Shown piece by piece: positions 14,681 through 27,798 of a DNA stretch of 64,000 bases. This DNA comes from Karstenula rhodostoma CBS 690.94 (lineage: Eukaryota; Ascomycota; Dothideomycetes; Pleosporales; Didymosphaeriaceae). The stretch lies in assembly GCA_010093485.1 (NCBI GenBank), contig MU001493.1, forward strand, positions 2,096,937 through 2,160,936, in the 5' to 3' direction. Numbering within the stretch: the stretch's first letter is position 1; each line of letters starts with the position of its first letter. Under the pieces are notes generated by a model that made no database searches, had not been told where the DNA came from, and saw only the letters and a list, made by a program, of their open reading frames with translations. The position numbers were made by a program, and so were the translations under genes.

Positions 14681-14742
14681 AAAAAAAAAAAAAAAAAAAA
14701 ATTAGTTAAAAAAGAAAAAAAAAAAAATAAAAATAAAAAAAA
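14681..14742. repeat. A-rich low-complexity tract
   Basis: 21 consecutive A at 14681-14701, then attagtt, then further A-rich sequence to about 14742. It lies in the 3' untranslated part of the family 2 element, where it reads as poly-T on the coding strand. Confidence 0.9.
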
Positions 14743-14849
14743 ATATCCTCTATACCCTTAAAAAATTTTCTATTAAACTTATATAGTTATAAACTAGATT
14801 AGAGTATTCTACTTTAGTATAATTATATAGGGCTTTATAATTTCCTATA

Positions 14850-17800
14850 TAAAAATATCTTTATTAAGAATTTTTTTAAGTAGTTAGCTATATACTATTA
14901 TATATATATTATATAGGGTTCTCTAATTCTATAAGGAGAGGTTAAGATCTAGTTTAAAATTTTAAATTCTTTATTATAGTTAAAGACTTAAAGTACTTAA
15001 TATATAAAGCTTAATCCTTTATAGTATTAAGAAGTATAAGGTAAATATACCTTATAAATACTAGATAGGTTATTTAGATTAAGTTATTATACTAATTAGT
15101 TTATTTTTAGGTAACCTTTTATTAACTACCTGCCCTAATAGGTATATTATCTTTAAGATTACTATTTAAGAATACTTTATTAAGGGTAGCTTTTTTCTAA
15201 GTATTTAGGTACTTAGGGGGCCTAGCTATTTAAGAATTAGTATTATAAAAATTATCTACTAGCTTTAAAGTATTTCTAAAGTTAGATATTAAATACTATA
15301 TATTATCTAGATTATAGTCTTACTATACTACTTAGTACTAAAGTTTTCCCTAACTTAGTTAGCTATTATAAATAAGTAATACCTTTTACTTAAAAATATT
15401 ATTAACTTTAGTTAGTAGTTCCTATAGTTAGTATTATCTAGAAAATAGATTATTAGGTACTTTCTAAAAATAGTCTATATAAAATACTAAATAAACTTTT
15501 ATATATAATAGTAATTTAAGCTTATAGAATAATCCTTTTATTTCTATAATATAGTATAGACTATATATTTACTTATTAAGTTTAATAAAGGGATATAATA
15601 TTAAAAAGCCTTTTAGGGTAATATAGATAAAGTTACTAATAATAAAATTAAATAGTTAGTAGTATTTATTAGCTTATTTTACTATTAAGTCTTATATTAT
15701 AATAAGGTTCTAATAGGTCTAGTTATAGACCTAAGTAATAGCTTTAAGGTAAGTAGTAATAAACTTATAGGCTTACTTAGAGCTAATATTATTAGGGGAG
15801 TTCTTAGATAACCTAATTTTATTTCTTTAGTTCTAAAAGACTTTAGTTTTATAGCTAAACTTAATTTTATATAGAGAGAAACTAGTAGATTTATTAGATA
15901 AAGAGGTTTATATCTAGTCTATTAAAGGGAGTAGATCTAATTAGTTATTCTAAAATTTATTAATAAATAGGTAAAGATACTAGTTAATATACTTATTATA
16001 TATTTTAGTTTAGTTATCTATTTAGGTATAATCTATAGATATAAATTTCTACTATATATCTATAAAATAATATAGTTTACTAGTAAAATTAAAAGTAAAT
16101 TATAGCCCTTAATCTAATATAATAGATTTAGAAATACTAAAAATTCTTTAGATATACTAGTAGTAAAGGGAGGTAGCCTATTCTATAATAATTATCTTAT
16201 AGTATAGTAGTAAAAAGGTATATTTACTTAAATAATATATATAAACTATAATATTATTAAAGCCCTTTTAGTCTAATAGAAAGTTTTTAAAGTCTATAGA
16301 GATATCTTACTATATAGCCTCTAGAATAAATAGTAGTTAGAGTAGGCCTAGCTTTTTATTATAAGGGGGCTTAGTCTAGTAGTAAATTTTATAATTTTAT
16401 ATAAACTATTTAATATCTATATATATATAGCTCTAATAGTATAATTTCTAAATAAGTTTATAGGTCTTTCTAGTACTAGGGTATATAGTTATTTAGTAGG
16501 AGTAAACTATATTAATAAAGATTATTTAAAACTAACTAGTTTTAGGAATAACTAGGTAGTCTTAGTATAAAAGAAGTCTAAAAGGTATTTTATTATATTT
16601 ACTATTTAGTTTAAAAGTAGCCTTTTAAAATAGTTCTAAGGTTAGATTAGTATAATTTATTTTAAGTAGATAGTCTACTAGTATAATAGGAGAGTTTTAT
16701 AATTTAGTCTTTCTACTTTATTAGTTTAGCTTAGTAGTAGTAACTAATACTATTACTTTATAGTCCTTATTATTAGTATTATTATTAGTAATATTTTATT
16801 ATTAGGGGAAAAAGTATATTATATAGGCTAACTTAACTTTTACCTTTTATATAACTAGTTCTTTCTATTTTTATAATAGTATATTAGCTATAATATTTAT
16901 AGATCTAGGATAAAATATAATTATATAGTTATACTAGAATAATACTTCTAATTAATAAGTTTAGTAGGGTATAAGTTCTCGCTTTATAGAAAAGTATTTA
17001 AGTATATAATAGTCTATAATAATAGTAAATAGCTTTTCTAACTATAGATTAATAAACTAGGTATACTATATATATAATTTATTTATAATAGTAAGTATTT
17101 CCTTATTATAAATATTATAATTTATTTCTACTAGTTTTATTTTATATAAATAGAAACTAAAAGATTTCTAGATTCTATTATCTTATATCTATAAAATAAC
17201 TCCTATAATAATACTATTACTAGTATTAGTCTCTATTTATATTTTATAGTAGGGGGAGTACTATATAATAAAATTATTTAAGTAGAAAAGGTCCTTTATA
17301 GCTTAAAAAGTAGTATATTCCTTATTTTTAAATTTATACTAGATACCTTTTTTAGTTAGCTTAGTAAGGGGTTAAATAACGTATCTATAGTTTTTAAAAT
17401 AAATCTAATAATAGTTATAGAATTCTAAAAAGGATTAGAGGGTATAGAGGTTAGTAGGCTCTTTTTAATTCTATACTATAGTTTCTTTTTTAGGGTCCTT
17501 ATAGATCCTATTAGTAGTAATAATAAAGCCTAGGAATTTAATTTTTTAAATAGTAAATTTACTTTTCTTAATATTATAATAGAGGTAGTACTCTTTTAAC
17601 TATTTAATAACTTTAGATATATAAGCCTTATACTCTAGGGGGTCCTTAGAGTAGATAAGGATATTATTAATATAAACTATATAAATTAAATTAATTATAT
17701 TAGCTAGAATTATATTAATAAAGTATTAGAATAATACTAGTCTATTAGTTATACTAAAAGAAAGAATATTATACTTAAAATTACTATATTAAGTTTAAAA

Positions 17801-20800
17801 TATAGAGAGGTTAAAGGTATATTTAATAAGTTATATATAGTAAAAAGCTTATTATAAATCTAGTTTAGTAAATATATATACCCTAGATAGGTATATAAGA
17901 GTTTCCTCTAGTAGTAGTATAAAAATAATATCTTTTTTAGTAATACTATTAAGCCTCCTATAATTAATATAAAAATATTACTTCCCTCTAGACTTCTTTA
18001 TATATAAGATAGGGGAGGTAAAGCTAGTATTACTAGAGGAGATAAACCCTTTCTTTACTATATCCTAAATATATAGGTATAGTAATTCTAGCTTATTAAG
18101 GGATATAGGATATAGTAAGGAGGTTTTTAAAGTATTAATATCCTTAATAAGAATAATATTATAGTTAATACCTTTCTATTATAGAGGTAAGGTATTTATC
18201 TTTTATTTACTAAAGTAAGAAATATCTATCCCTACCTATCTATAATAGGAAAGCTTAACTTTAAATTCTACTAGTAGCTATTCTTAAGACTTTTTTAGAG
18301 AGTTAGCTATAGTTTTCTTTTTATAATACTTAGCTTTTATAAGTTTAAATAACTTATATTAACTAATAGAGCTAATCTCTATATTTTATATACTAACTAT
18401 AAATATTATAGTAGAAATAGTTAAAATATTAATACTAGTTTTAAAGAGCTATTTCCTTATTAGTATTTAATACTTAGGGGGTTCCTCTAGAGATAGTAGC
18501 CCTAAATTAGATAGTACTTTATTTATTTTATATAAATCTTCCTTATATTAAAGCTACTTTATAGGGTAAAAAGTAGTAATAACTTAGTTTTTTAGATAGT
18601 TTTTTAGTTTAATTCTTAGCTCTTATAAGAGTTTCTTAGTAGCTTATTTACTAGAGTCTCTAATAGAATTAGGCTTAGTAGAGATAATTAATTCCTCTAG
18701 TAATAATTTATTATTATATAGTAACTTATTACTATATCTATATACTAGGGTATTATTTTTAATATTAGGCTTAGCTAATTACTAACTCTTATTTCTAGAT
18801 TCTAGTAGTTTAGCTTTATTACTATTCTTATCTAAAGATATATAATATACTATAATAAAGTTCTTATCTAGAATAGACTCTATTAAAGGTAGTTAATAAT
18901 TACTATAATTCTAGGGGGTAGCCTATACTAGAGAAATAGATAATATTATAGACTCTATAGGGATTTTAAACTCCTTTATAGGAGAGTATTCTCTATAAAG
19001 TAATTATACTTATTAAAGTTAAATATTCTTCTTTTTAAAGTTAGTATTCTATTAGTTAGTATTAAACTAGTATTCTTTATTAACTAGTAAAAGTAGATAG
19101 TATAGTATTATAAGTAAAGTAATAACCTATAATAGTATATTATCTAGCTATATTAAGTACTAGTTATAATAATTAATTAGTAACTTAGTATCCTTAAAGA
19201 ATTTCTATTCTATAATAAGATTATAATCTTTTATTTTATATAGAATAAACTATATAGTTATAGAGTATCTATTAATATTAAGTATTATTTAAAAGTAGTA
19301 ATTAACTAAGATAGCCTTTTTACTAGTAAAACTCTTAAGGGGGATTAGATATTTAAGTTATATTAACTTAATACTAAGTTAGTATTTTAGTACTTTCTCT
19401 AGCTATAAGGTAATAAGATTATATATAAATATACTAGAATTAATAAGACTATATATATAAATTTTATATCTATTATTTTAGAATATTATAAAAAGTATAA
19501 AAGGTATTCCCCTAAATAAGTTAGGAATTTAAATATTTTTAAAGTTAGTATAATATTTCTTAGGATAGAATATTAGCTTTTATAGATTAATTAGTTCTAT
19601 ACCTACTACTCCTATTAGGGGTACTAGTCTAGAGTTAACTAGTATCTCTAGTTTTCTAATTTAAAGTTTAATTTAGAGTCTTTATTAGAGGTATATTTAT
19701 TACTAGATTCTAGGAAAAAGTAAGTTTTATTCTTTTTTTAAATCTTTATAATAGTAGTAATAATATACCTATTATAAGGTTTAATAGGGTAATTATAATA
19801 AATATAGTCCTTAGAGAGATAGTTATAATATATCTAATTTTTATAATACTACTTTCTAGAGTATCTATATTTAGGGTTAGTAGATTAGTACTTTAGAGTT
19901 AATTCTATTATAGTATTTTTAGGTAGTTCTATAATATAATAAGGGGCTAAAATAATTATTTATAATAAAAACTCCTTATAATAGTATAGAATAAAGGGAG
20001 TAAGTTAGTTATAATTAGCTTAATAGTTATATTTAAAGGCTTTATATAATTTATAGATAATAGTATAAAATTTATTATAGTCTATAATAGAGTTAATAGT
20101 ATTTTAAGTAAGCTAGTTAGTAAATTTTATATAGAGCTTTTTATAGAGTATCTCTTTAGAATTATTAGGATAAAACCTAGTCTAGTTTATAAATATATTA
20201 TACTATATAATAAATAAATTTATATCTCCTTTAGATAGAAGTATTATTTTCTAGAGATTAGTATAGGTATTAATATTCTAGTTTAGTAGTATAAATATAA
20301 CTTAGAGGTAGTTATATAGACCTATAAAAGATATAGTTAATTACTACTATTTTTAAATATTAAAAATTTTAAAGATATAGCCTTCTAGCTATATATTAAT
20401 ATAATTAGTAATAGCTATAATATATTCTTTAAAAGTATTTTACTAAAAGTAATCTATATTAGACTTAATCTTAACCTCTAGTAAATAGAACTATAGTTTA
20501 AACTAAGTTTTATTACTATTAAACTTATTAGGATCTAGAACCTTAGGGGATAGGTATTTACTTTAGCGAGCTTAGTACTTTATATAGTAAAGATTTAATA
20601 CTTTATAAAAAAGTTTACTAGGGGTATTTACTTTTAGAATATATTAACCTATAGTAGAATAGTTTATATCTTACTAACTATCTATTTTTAGAGTAACTAG
20701 TTTAGTATTATATTTAATAGTAGGTACTAGCTTAGTAGGGGAAGTACTAAACTAGTAGGGTAACTTAAAGCTATTATTACTATTTAAGTTACTAATTATT

Positions 20801-21950
20801 ACCTATATTAGTTAATTCTTAGCCTTAGTAGTCTTTTTTAGTTTTATAATTTTAGTTTATAGATAATTATTTTCCTTTTAAGTTTATATTTAGGAGTCTA
20901 TTATAATATTAATTTTATTATTTAAATTAGTATTTTACTAGACTAGCTTTTATTACTAGTTCTATATTTTATATATATATTAGGATAAGGTTATAAGCTA
21001 TAGCTTTATAGTAAATAGGGCTATATTAGCCTTAATATAGCCTATATATATATTAGAAATAGTAGTAAACTCTAAACCTTAGTAGTTTAAAGTCTCTAGA
21101 TACTTTCTATCTAAAGTAATTAGATCTAGAATAATTATATTAATATTAGTAAAAACTATATATAGTTTAGATACTTTTTTTAGCTTTTATAACCTAGCTA
21201 TCTATAGACTAGCTTTAAAATTATCTTTTTTCTTTTTATAGTTTCTAGTTCTAGGATTCTAATAGAGGCCTAATTCCTTTTTAACTTTACTAATATTAGC
21301 TAGGTATTCTTTAGTATTTTTAGGTAGTTAGATATCTAGTTCTAGTAGAAAAAGTTTAATTTAGAAGGGTAGGTCTTCTAGCTTATAGGGAGGTTATATA
21401 CTAAAGGCTTTAACTACTAATACTTATTCTTATATTAGAATAGATAAGTAATTTTAAAGTAGTATATATAGTATTTTATCTATAGTTATATTATAATAGA
21501 GGTTATTTACCTTTAAAATATTATTAAGGTTTTTTTTACTAAAATTAAAAGTTACTATTATTTTAGTAGTGTAGCTTATAAAATAAGTTCTAATATAATT
21601 TTAAAAAAAAGATATTAAATCCCTATTAATAAACTATTTAGATACTAGAGATTTTATTTTTATATACTTAGTTATAGGTAGTAGTATAGTAGGTATAAAG
21701 CTATTTAGAGGTAAAGTAAATAAAGAAAAAGGGCTATTTAAAATAAAAATATTATATAAATTAATATTTACTATAAAAGTAAAAGGTAGGTTTAGATAGA
21801 TAAAGTATAAGTAATAAATAGGTAGTTAGTTATATTTTAAACCTATTTATTAAGGGTATATATATTATTTTTAATATATCTATAGTAGGTATATATTCTT
21901 ATCTAAAAGGAATTTAACTTTTATAGTAGTTAATTCTACTAAAAGTACCT
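14850..21950 (-). pseudogene. Degenerate gag-pol of family 2 gypsy element
   Basis: Relic polyprotein on the minus strand. The firm landmark is the reverse transcriptase active site at 17645-17677, read V-Y-I-N-N-I-L-I-Y-S-K, the RIP product of a YIDDILIYS-type motif. Position 17.6 kb, midway between the LTRs, fits gag upstream (about 18.5-21.9 kb) and RNase H/integrase downstream (about 14.9-17 kb). A Lys/Arg-rich, Cys-like segment near 19.8-19.9 kb could be the nucleocapsid zinc knuckle, but its spacing does not fit CX2CX4HX4C cleanly and I do not rely on it. TAA/TAG codons are dense. Ends are approximate. Protease, integrase and any chromodomain were not individually recognised. Confidence 0.7.
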
Positions 21951-21992
21951 AATATTAGTAAGTTTTTAAGGGAGTTTAAAAAATTTAGAAGG

Positions 21993-22157
21993 ATATTCTA
22001 GTATCTTAATAGCTAGCCTTTAATAAGAATTTTAGAGAATATTTTAGTACCTTAATAGCTAACCTTTAATAAGAACTTTAGAGGATATTCTAGTATTTTA
22101 ATAGCTAGCTTTTAATAAGGACTTTAGAAGATATTCTAGTATCTTAATAGCTAACCT
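21993..22157. repeat. 46-bp tandem repeat, about 3.6 copies, in family 2 leader
   Basis: Units start at 21993, 22039, 22085 and 22131, an exact 46-bp period; the last is partial. Unit differences are almost all C/T or G/A. The array sits between the 5' LTR and gag of the family 2 element, on its leader side. Confidence 0.92.
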
Positions 22158-22269
22158 AAAGAAAAATTTTAGAATTTTAGTAGACCTTTCTATACCTAAA
22201 GAGCTAAAAATAGATATTATAATTACTAATTTCTAACTAAAAAAAGGGGTCTTAAATTTAATATAAGGC

Positions 22270-22507
22270 TAGAATATAGCTAAATAAGGTAAATACTCTT
22301 AGAATTAAATAGATAGAAGAAACTATATAAATTAAAACTAAATTTAAGATACTAAAATAGAGAGGGTTCTAGAGAGGAACTCTCTATATACTAAGTATTT
22401 AAAATCTACTAACTAATCTATATATAGACTACTAGATAAGGCCTAAACTTAAAGATAGGTAAATATTTTATAAGGGGATTTAATTTTAGGTTAAATTAAC
22501 CCTTATA
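22270..22507 (-). repeat. 5' LTR of family 2 (238 bp)
   Basis: Partner of 14375-14612, identical in length. This copy ends (plus strand) ttaacccttata, beyond which the host flank begins. Confidence 0.9.
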
Positions 22508-23246
22508 ATAGTAGTATTTAGTTTTAGCTTACTATATAGGCCTATACTATAAAGTATATATATATTCTAAAAAATATATAATATTATATATACTAGCCTA
22601 TATTTAATAGTTTATATTCTATATTAATTATAACTCTTTAAAATAGATTTTATATATTAAGTTAATATTTTATACTATTATACTATTGTGTTATTTTACT
22701 TATATAAATATAAGATAGTAATTACTCTAAGAGTATTTTTTACTAGTTTATTTAACTTTTTTATTCTTAGACTTAATTAGCTAGTAATATTCTATTTTAT
22801 TCCTTACTATTTATATTATATAAGTAATTAACTTTATAATAAAAAAACCCCTCTTTTATCTAAAATAAGTAATTAACTCTATAATAAAAAGACTTCTCTT
22901 TTATTTAAAATAAATTATATAGTTTTTAATTCTCTAATATAATACCTAGTTTTATATTTATATTATTAAGAATTTATATTTACTAAATTTAATTCCCTAT
23001 TAGTACTAGTATAAATAATACTACTAGAATATAGATAATTACTAATTTCTTAATAGGAGTCTAAAGTATATTTAGTAATTAAAATTACTCTATATAGTTT
23101 TTTATATAAAATATAGAAGCTATTTTTATATATTTAAAATATTATTATTTATAATATTTACTAGGGCCTCTTAAATATTTTATTTTATACTAGAAATAAA
23201 ATAAGGATAAAAGAAATTAAAGAAATAGAGTAGATTATAAAATTTT
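22508..23246. other. RIP-degraded background between family 2 and element D
   Basis: About 740 bp of AT-rich sequence, presumably contiguous with 14374 before the family 2 insertion. Apart from the tandem duplication listed separately, nothing is recognised. A rare surviving ttgtgtta lies near 22685. Confidence 0.5.
22820..22909. repeat. 45-bp tandem duplication
   Basis: Two adjacent 45-bp units, 22820-22864 and 22865-22909, both beginning ataagtaattaact. All differences between them are transitions, so the duplication predates or accompanied RIP. Confidence 0.92.
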
Positions 23247-23259
23247 ATATTAAATATAT
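23247..23259. repeat. Target-site duplication, left, of element D copy 1
   Basis: atattaaatatat, 13 bp, repeated exactly at 24572-24584 on the other side of the element. Confidence 0.8.
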
Positions 23260-24571
23260 TAAATATAATACTTCGCGAGTATAGATAAGCCACGATAAAA
23301 CTTAATAAAGAAATTTAGTAAGATACTAAAATATAAATATTTTAAATAGTTTAAAAATTATAGATTATTTTTCTCTAGTAGGCTTTTATTTATATAAAGA
23401 CTAGACTAGGTATATATATCTTTTATAATTAAATCTAAATTAGATATATACTAAATAGTTATAGAATACTTATAATTTAAAGTAAATTAGTTAGTTACTA
23501 GTATTAAATATTAGTATTATTATTAGTTAGTTAGTTATTTTAATAATAGAATAATAGATAAAAAGCTATATTATTCTCTATATAGTATTATATAATATAG
23601 TTATCTATTATTTACTATCTTTATTATTTCTATATTATATACTATATTTATTAGACCTTATTAAATATTAAATATTCTTATTTTTTCTTATTATATTTAT
23701 TATTATAGTATCTCTAGTCTAGTCTATTATTAATAGTTAAATATATAATAACTTTATAAAAGTTAAAATAATTAAGTATTTATTAAAAAACTATCTAGCT
23801 ATTTATATTTAAATTATAAATAATTATTTTAAGGTTTTAGAGTATTAATTACTAGTAGAAGGTAGCCTTCTAGAATTCCTTATACTAGTTTTCTTCTAAT
23901 CCCTTTTTAAGAGTCTGGTTACCCTAGAATATAAAGTTATAATTAATAAGACTAAAGATATATAGAATTATATTATTAAAAAAAAGAATAATCTAAACTT
24001 AGTAGATTTTCTATTTATAAAGAGCTTTTTTTACTATTACTAAAAGTAGACTATAGAGTTATAAAATTTATTTAAGTATATATATAAGATATAGAATAAG
24101 TAAAAATATAAATAAAAAAAATAAGTATTAAGTAAATTCTATATTTTATTATTATTAAATATATTACTAATTCTAGAGATAAATATTATATTAAGACTAG
24201 TAGTATATATAGATAATAATATATAATTTTTTTTTTTTTTATAAGTAGTAGTAATATCTAATAGGGTATATAGTATTTCTTTATTATAAAATATATAGAC
24301 TAGATATATATATATTTTAATATTAATAGTTATTATAAGTATTATTATTATTATTATTATAATAGTATATTATAGTTTATAGGTATTAGTAGAATTAGAT
24401 AGAAAAATATAGCTAACTAAATCTATAATTCTAATTAAGACTAGTATTATTATTAGTAATTAGAGAAAATTTAGATAAAAATATAGTATATATAGGAATA
24501 ATATAAAGTAATATAAATTACTAAAAATATATAATAAAATAGTTTAAGTAACCCCTCTTACTTAGAAGGGG
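23260..24571 (+). mobile_element. Retroposon-like element D, copy 1 (1312 bp)
   Basis: Matches the sequence at 39963-41259 end to end in reverse complement and is flanked by a 13-bp target duplication. It has neither LTRs nor terminal inverted repeats. The long and variable duplication (13 bp here, about 12 bp for copy 2) points to target-primed reverse transcription or a comparable mechanism, not to LTR integration. It contains a 14-T run at 24227-24240, an (ATT)n run at 24341-24360, and a cccctt...aagagggg imperfect hairpin at its right end. No recognisable protein, so probably non-autonomous. This copy keeps CG and CA bases (cttcgcgag, gccacga at 23271-23294) where copy 2 has TA. The strand given is arbitrary; copy 2 is on the opposite one. 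Confidence 0.75.
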
Positions 24572-24584
24572 ATATTAAATATAT
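24572..24584. repeat. Target-site duplication, right, of element D copy 1
   Basis: Exact 13-bp match to 23247-23259. Confidence 0.8.
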
Positions 24585-26148
24585 AAAGACTTATAAAAAG
24601 GTAAAAGGTAAGTATAAAATTTATTTTATTAATTAAAATCCTATAGAGTTTTCTTACTTTAAGGCTAATTATAAGTATAATTTAATATAGTTTAAATAAA
24701 TATATAGTAGTTTTTTTAAAATATACTTATTATATTTTTTTAGTTATACTATAATTATCTTTAGTATACTAATTATTCTAACTAATTATCTCTACTTTCT
24801 CCTCTTTATAAGTATTCTTTTAATAGGTATCTATAGGTACCTCTCTATTATTTTCTATAATTCTAGAATCTCTATATATTTTTATTATAAACTATATTCT
24901 AGTATTCTTTTCCTTTTAATCTTATACTTTTAGGGCGAGTATTTAAGTATATTAATTAGTTAATTTTTAGATATTCTAACTTAGTAAAACTAATTAACTA
25001 ATAAAATAGTACTTTTTATAATAGGCTATTATAATTTAATTTAGAAATTCTTTTTAGATCTATTTCTATCTTTTATTACTATTCTTAAAATAGATTAAGT
25101 ACTTAATTTCTTTCTAAAATTAAGGTATATCCCTAAATAGTCTAAATAAATAAATAGCTAAAAGTAGAGCTAACTTAGTATTATATATCTAATTTAATAA
25201 TATATAGCTAATTCTAATTACTATTCCTACTTATAATTATTAATTTTTCGGGATAATAACCTTAATTAGTATATTAGAATTAAAAGTACTATTATATAGT
25301 AGTACTTAGATTTACCTTATTTCTAAGGAATATATATATTTATATATAGATATAAATATTTATTTATATAGAATATTTTAGATATTTTATATTTATTCTA
25401 GCCTATATTTAGGGACTCTTATAAGTATTTCTTATTATATAGTAAAATACTAAGTAAACTATTATATCTAGTATATACTTAATATATTTATATATAGAAC
25501 TATATTAATTACTACTCCTTTAGATAGATTAGAATATTAGCTAGCTAGTTTAAATAATAAACTAATATTATATATATTACTATACTATTTTACTTATATA
25601 AATAGAAAATAGTATTATTAAGGTATATAGGATATATATTCTATTCTATCTAAGTATATTTTAAAATAGTTATATATTAAATAAATATTTTATTCCTATT
25701 TTAGTAATATACTATTTCTTTTAAAAGTTAACTTTATAGATTATTTAATCTAATAAATTACTACTCTACTTTTACTCTTCTTATTATATTATATTTATTT
25801 TACTAAAAATAATTAAATTACTATATACCTATTAAAGTAAGTATATACCTATTAAAAAGGTATACCTAAACTAATATAGAGGCGGCCTAAAGGAGGAATA
25901 AAAACTAGAAATAAATACTTTAACTAGTAATTATACTAATATTTCTATTTATAATCTATTAGATAGTAGTTAGATAGATAAATAGTTATTAATCTAAGGC
26001 TTAATCTAATATTATATAGATATACTCTAATAACTTTTACTACTAGAATTTACTTATTAGTAGTAATAATTTCCTATAATATTATAATTTATTTCTATTA
26101 GTATTATATATAGAGTATTCCCCTACTTATATAGAGTAATTATAGGAG
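24585..26148. other. RIP-degraded background, nothing recognised
   Basis: About 1.56 kb between element D copy 1 and the family 1 copy 1 insertion. No shared repeat, domain or distinctive reading frame seen. A few CG sites survive (for example tttcggga near 25247 and gaggcggcc near 25879). Confidence 0.5.
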
Positions 26149-26153
26149 GTTAA
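26149..26153. repeat. Target-site duplication gttaa, left
   Basis: Five bases directly outside the 5' LTR, identical to 30616-30620 beyond the 3' LTR. This fixes both ends of the insertion. Confidence 0.92.
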
Positions 26154-26655
26154 TATTATAATTATAATAAAACTAGACTAGAAGAAAGAAAAGAATTATA
26201 TATAAAATATTAGTAATAGAAATAAAACTAATAGGTATTTATATATAAGCCTATTGGATAGCTTATATTATAAGTTATATAACTATAATTCTACTAAAAA
26301 TATAAAATTCTAGAAGTACTAAATTTTAGTAGAAGTAAAGTAGATATTTTTATTAAGAAGGTAGGATTTATAGAAGTAAACTAGGGGATTCTAGAATAAT
26401 AAAGATTAGAATAATTAGTATATAGTCTAGAAAGATTTCTATATAATTTATATTCTTTATAGTTAACTTTTATATTTAAATTAAAGTACTTTATCTATAT
26501 ATAAATACTTAGTTTTCTTTTAATATTATTATATTATATTCTATTATAATATAGAATTATTAACTAATTTAGTATTTATCTTTATTATATTTTATTTCTT
26601 AAATAATCCTTAAGATATAGATCTAGGTTAAATATATAAAAAACCCCTTATAATA
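26154..26655 (+). repeat. 5' LTR, family 1 copy 1
   Basis: 502 bp, tattataatt...ccttataata; equal in length to its partner at 30114-30615. Original TG...CA ends are now TA...TA. Confidence 0.95.
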
Positions 26656-26699
26656 TTTTAACTATTTAAGGGTTTAAATTAATATAGTATTACTAAATA

Positions 26700-27788
26700 T
26701 ACCTACTAGCTTAGGGGGCTTTAGAGTAAGTACTATCTTAGGTCTAGCTAGTAACCTAGTAACCCTCTTAGTAATATAAATTAAGAAGATAAAATAATTT
26801 AAAATATAACTAACTATAATTATAAAATAGGTTTAAACTCCTATAACTATAGTAGTATACTTACTAAAAGTTAACTTTAAAATTCTAGAACTCTATAATA
26901 GAGAAATAAAAATTAATTTTAAAATATTTTTAATAAATATAGAGTTATACTATAGATATAACTATAATATATTTAGAAATAACTAAGTAAAAATCTTAAC
27001 TACTATAATATATATAATAGAAAAGGTAGTAGAATAAATATATCTAATTATTAAAAATTTTCTAGTATATAAAATAGAACTAGAAAGATAAAATAAAAAG
27101 ACTATAAAAGTCTTTATATTTTAAAAAGAATTTAAGAAATAAATTAAAATTATATTTAGTAAAATAAATAAAGAATAATAGACTAAATAACTTATTTAAT
27201 ATATTAAGTAAATAGGATTAACTAGTAAATACTCTACTATATTTAAATAACTCTAGACTAAAATTAATTAGGATAATACTCTACTATAAGTAGCCTACTA
27301 TAATAACTTAAAGAAACTAATTAAAAATAAACTACTCTATTATAAAAAGTCTAATAATCTAGAAACCCTAATTAAACTAGTAGTATAAATTAATTATTAA
27401 TTATATAAATAATAACTAAAGAAGAAAGAATCTACTAAACTAGTATTTAGTCTAAGGACTAATATATAGAAGTTATATTATAAATAAAAGAATTATAATA
27501 GAGATATAATTATAGAAAATAAAGTCTATAAAAAAAAGAAATAAAGTTTATAGTAAAGAAAGTAAAATAATATCTAATAATAATATTTTAAAAATAGAAC
27601 TTATCTAAACTATAGAGAAAAGGAATACTTTAAAACTAAATATTCTTTTAGAAAGTTCTAGAATAAATAAGTCTAGATAATAAAAATAACTATAATAATA
27701 TTATAGTCTAGAATTCCTATACTATTATAAGAGGATAATATAAAAAATAATTTTAATTCCTTTAAATTACTAGAGAAAGTCTAGAAAA
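26700..27788 (+). pseudogene. Degenerate gag, family 1 copy 1
   Basis: Plus-strand nucleocapsid relic. At 27602-27643 the zinc knuckle CX2CX4HX4C is readable with each ligand changed to Tyr (Y-L-N-Y-R-E-K-E-Y-F-K-T-K-Y), since TGY becomes TAY and CAY becomes TAY. Upstream sequence is Lys- and Asn-rich and aligns with copy 2 and copy A. It ends at the deletion junction (27789-27798). No usable start codon remains. Confidence 0.75.
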
Positions 27789-27798
27789 TAACTAATAA
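27789..27798 (+). other. Deletion junction in family 1 copy 1 (10-bp microhomology)
   Basis: taactaataa, present once here but twice in copy 2 (38068-38077 and 42191-42200). Sequence to the left matches the gag side of copy 2 and sequence to the right matches its post-RNase H side. Confidence 0.88.

Larger units (their letters stand above)
14375..22507 (-). mobile_element. Ty3/gypsy LTR retrotransposon, family 2, complete but RIP-killed
   Basis: An 8.1 kb element bounded by two 238-bp direct LTRs of identical length. Orientation is minus: the RT catalytic motif reads on that strand (17645-17677), and a polypurine tract (aaaggggggtag on the minus strand) abuts the left LTR, making it the 3' LTR. 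Sequence differs from family 1 throughout, including LTR length and RT motif (YIDD-like against YLDD-like). The flanks do not give a clean target duplication: aaaac at 14370-14374 against atagt at 22508-22512 match at one position, agree at two more only if RIP transitions are allowed, and have true mismatches otherwise. Gag-pol is degenerate throughout. Its length is near that of other complete fungal gypsy elements, so no large deletion is evident. Confidence 0.9.

Noticed and set aside
19801..19900. Zinc knuckle in the family 2 gypsy Gag
   Set aside because: Tyr positions do not fit CX2CX4HX4C: the second Cys position reads TAG, which cannot come from a Cys codon.
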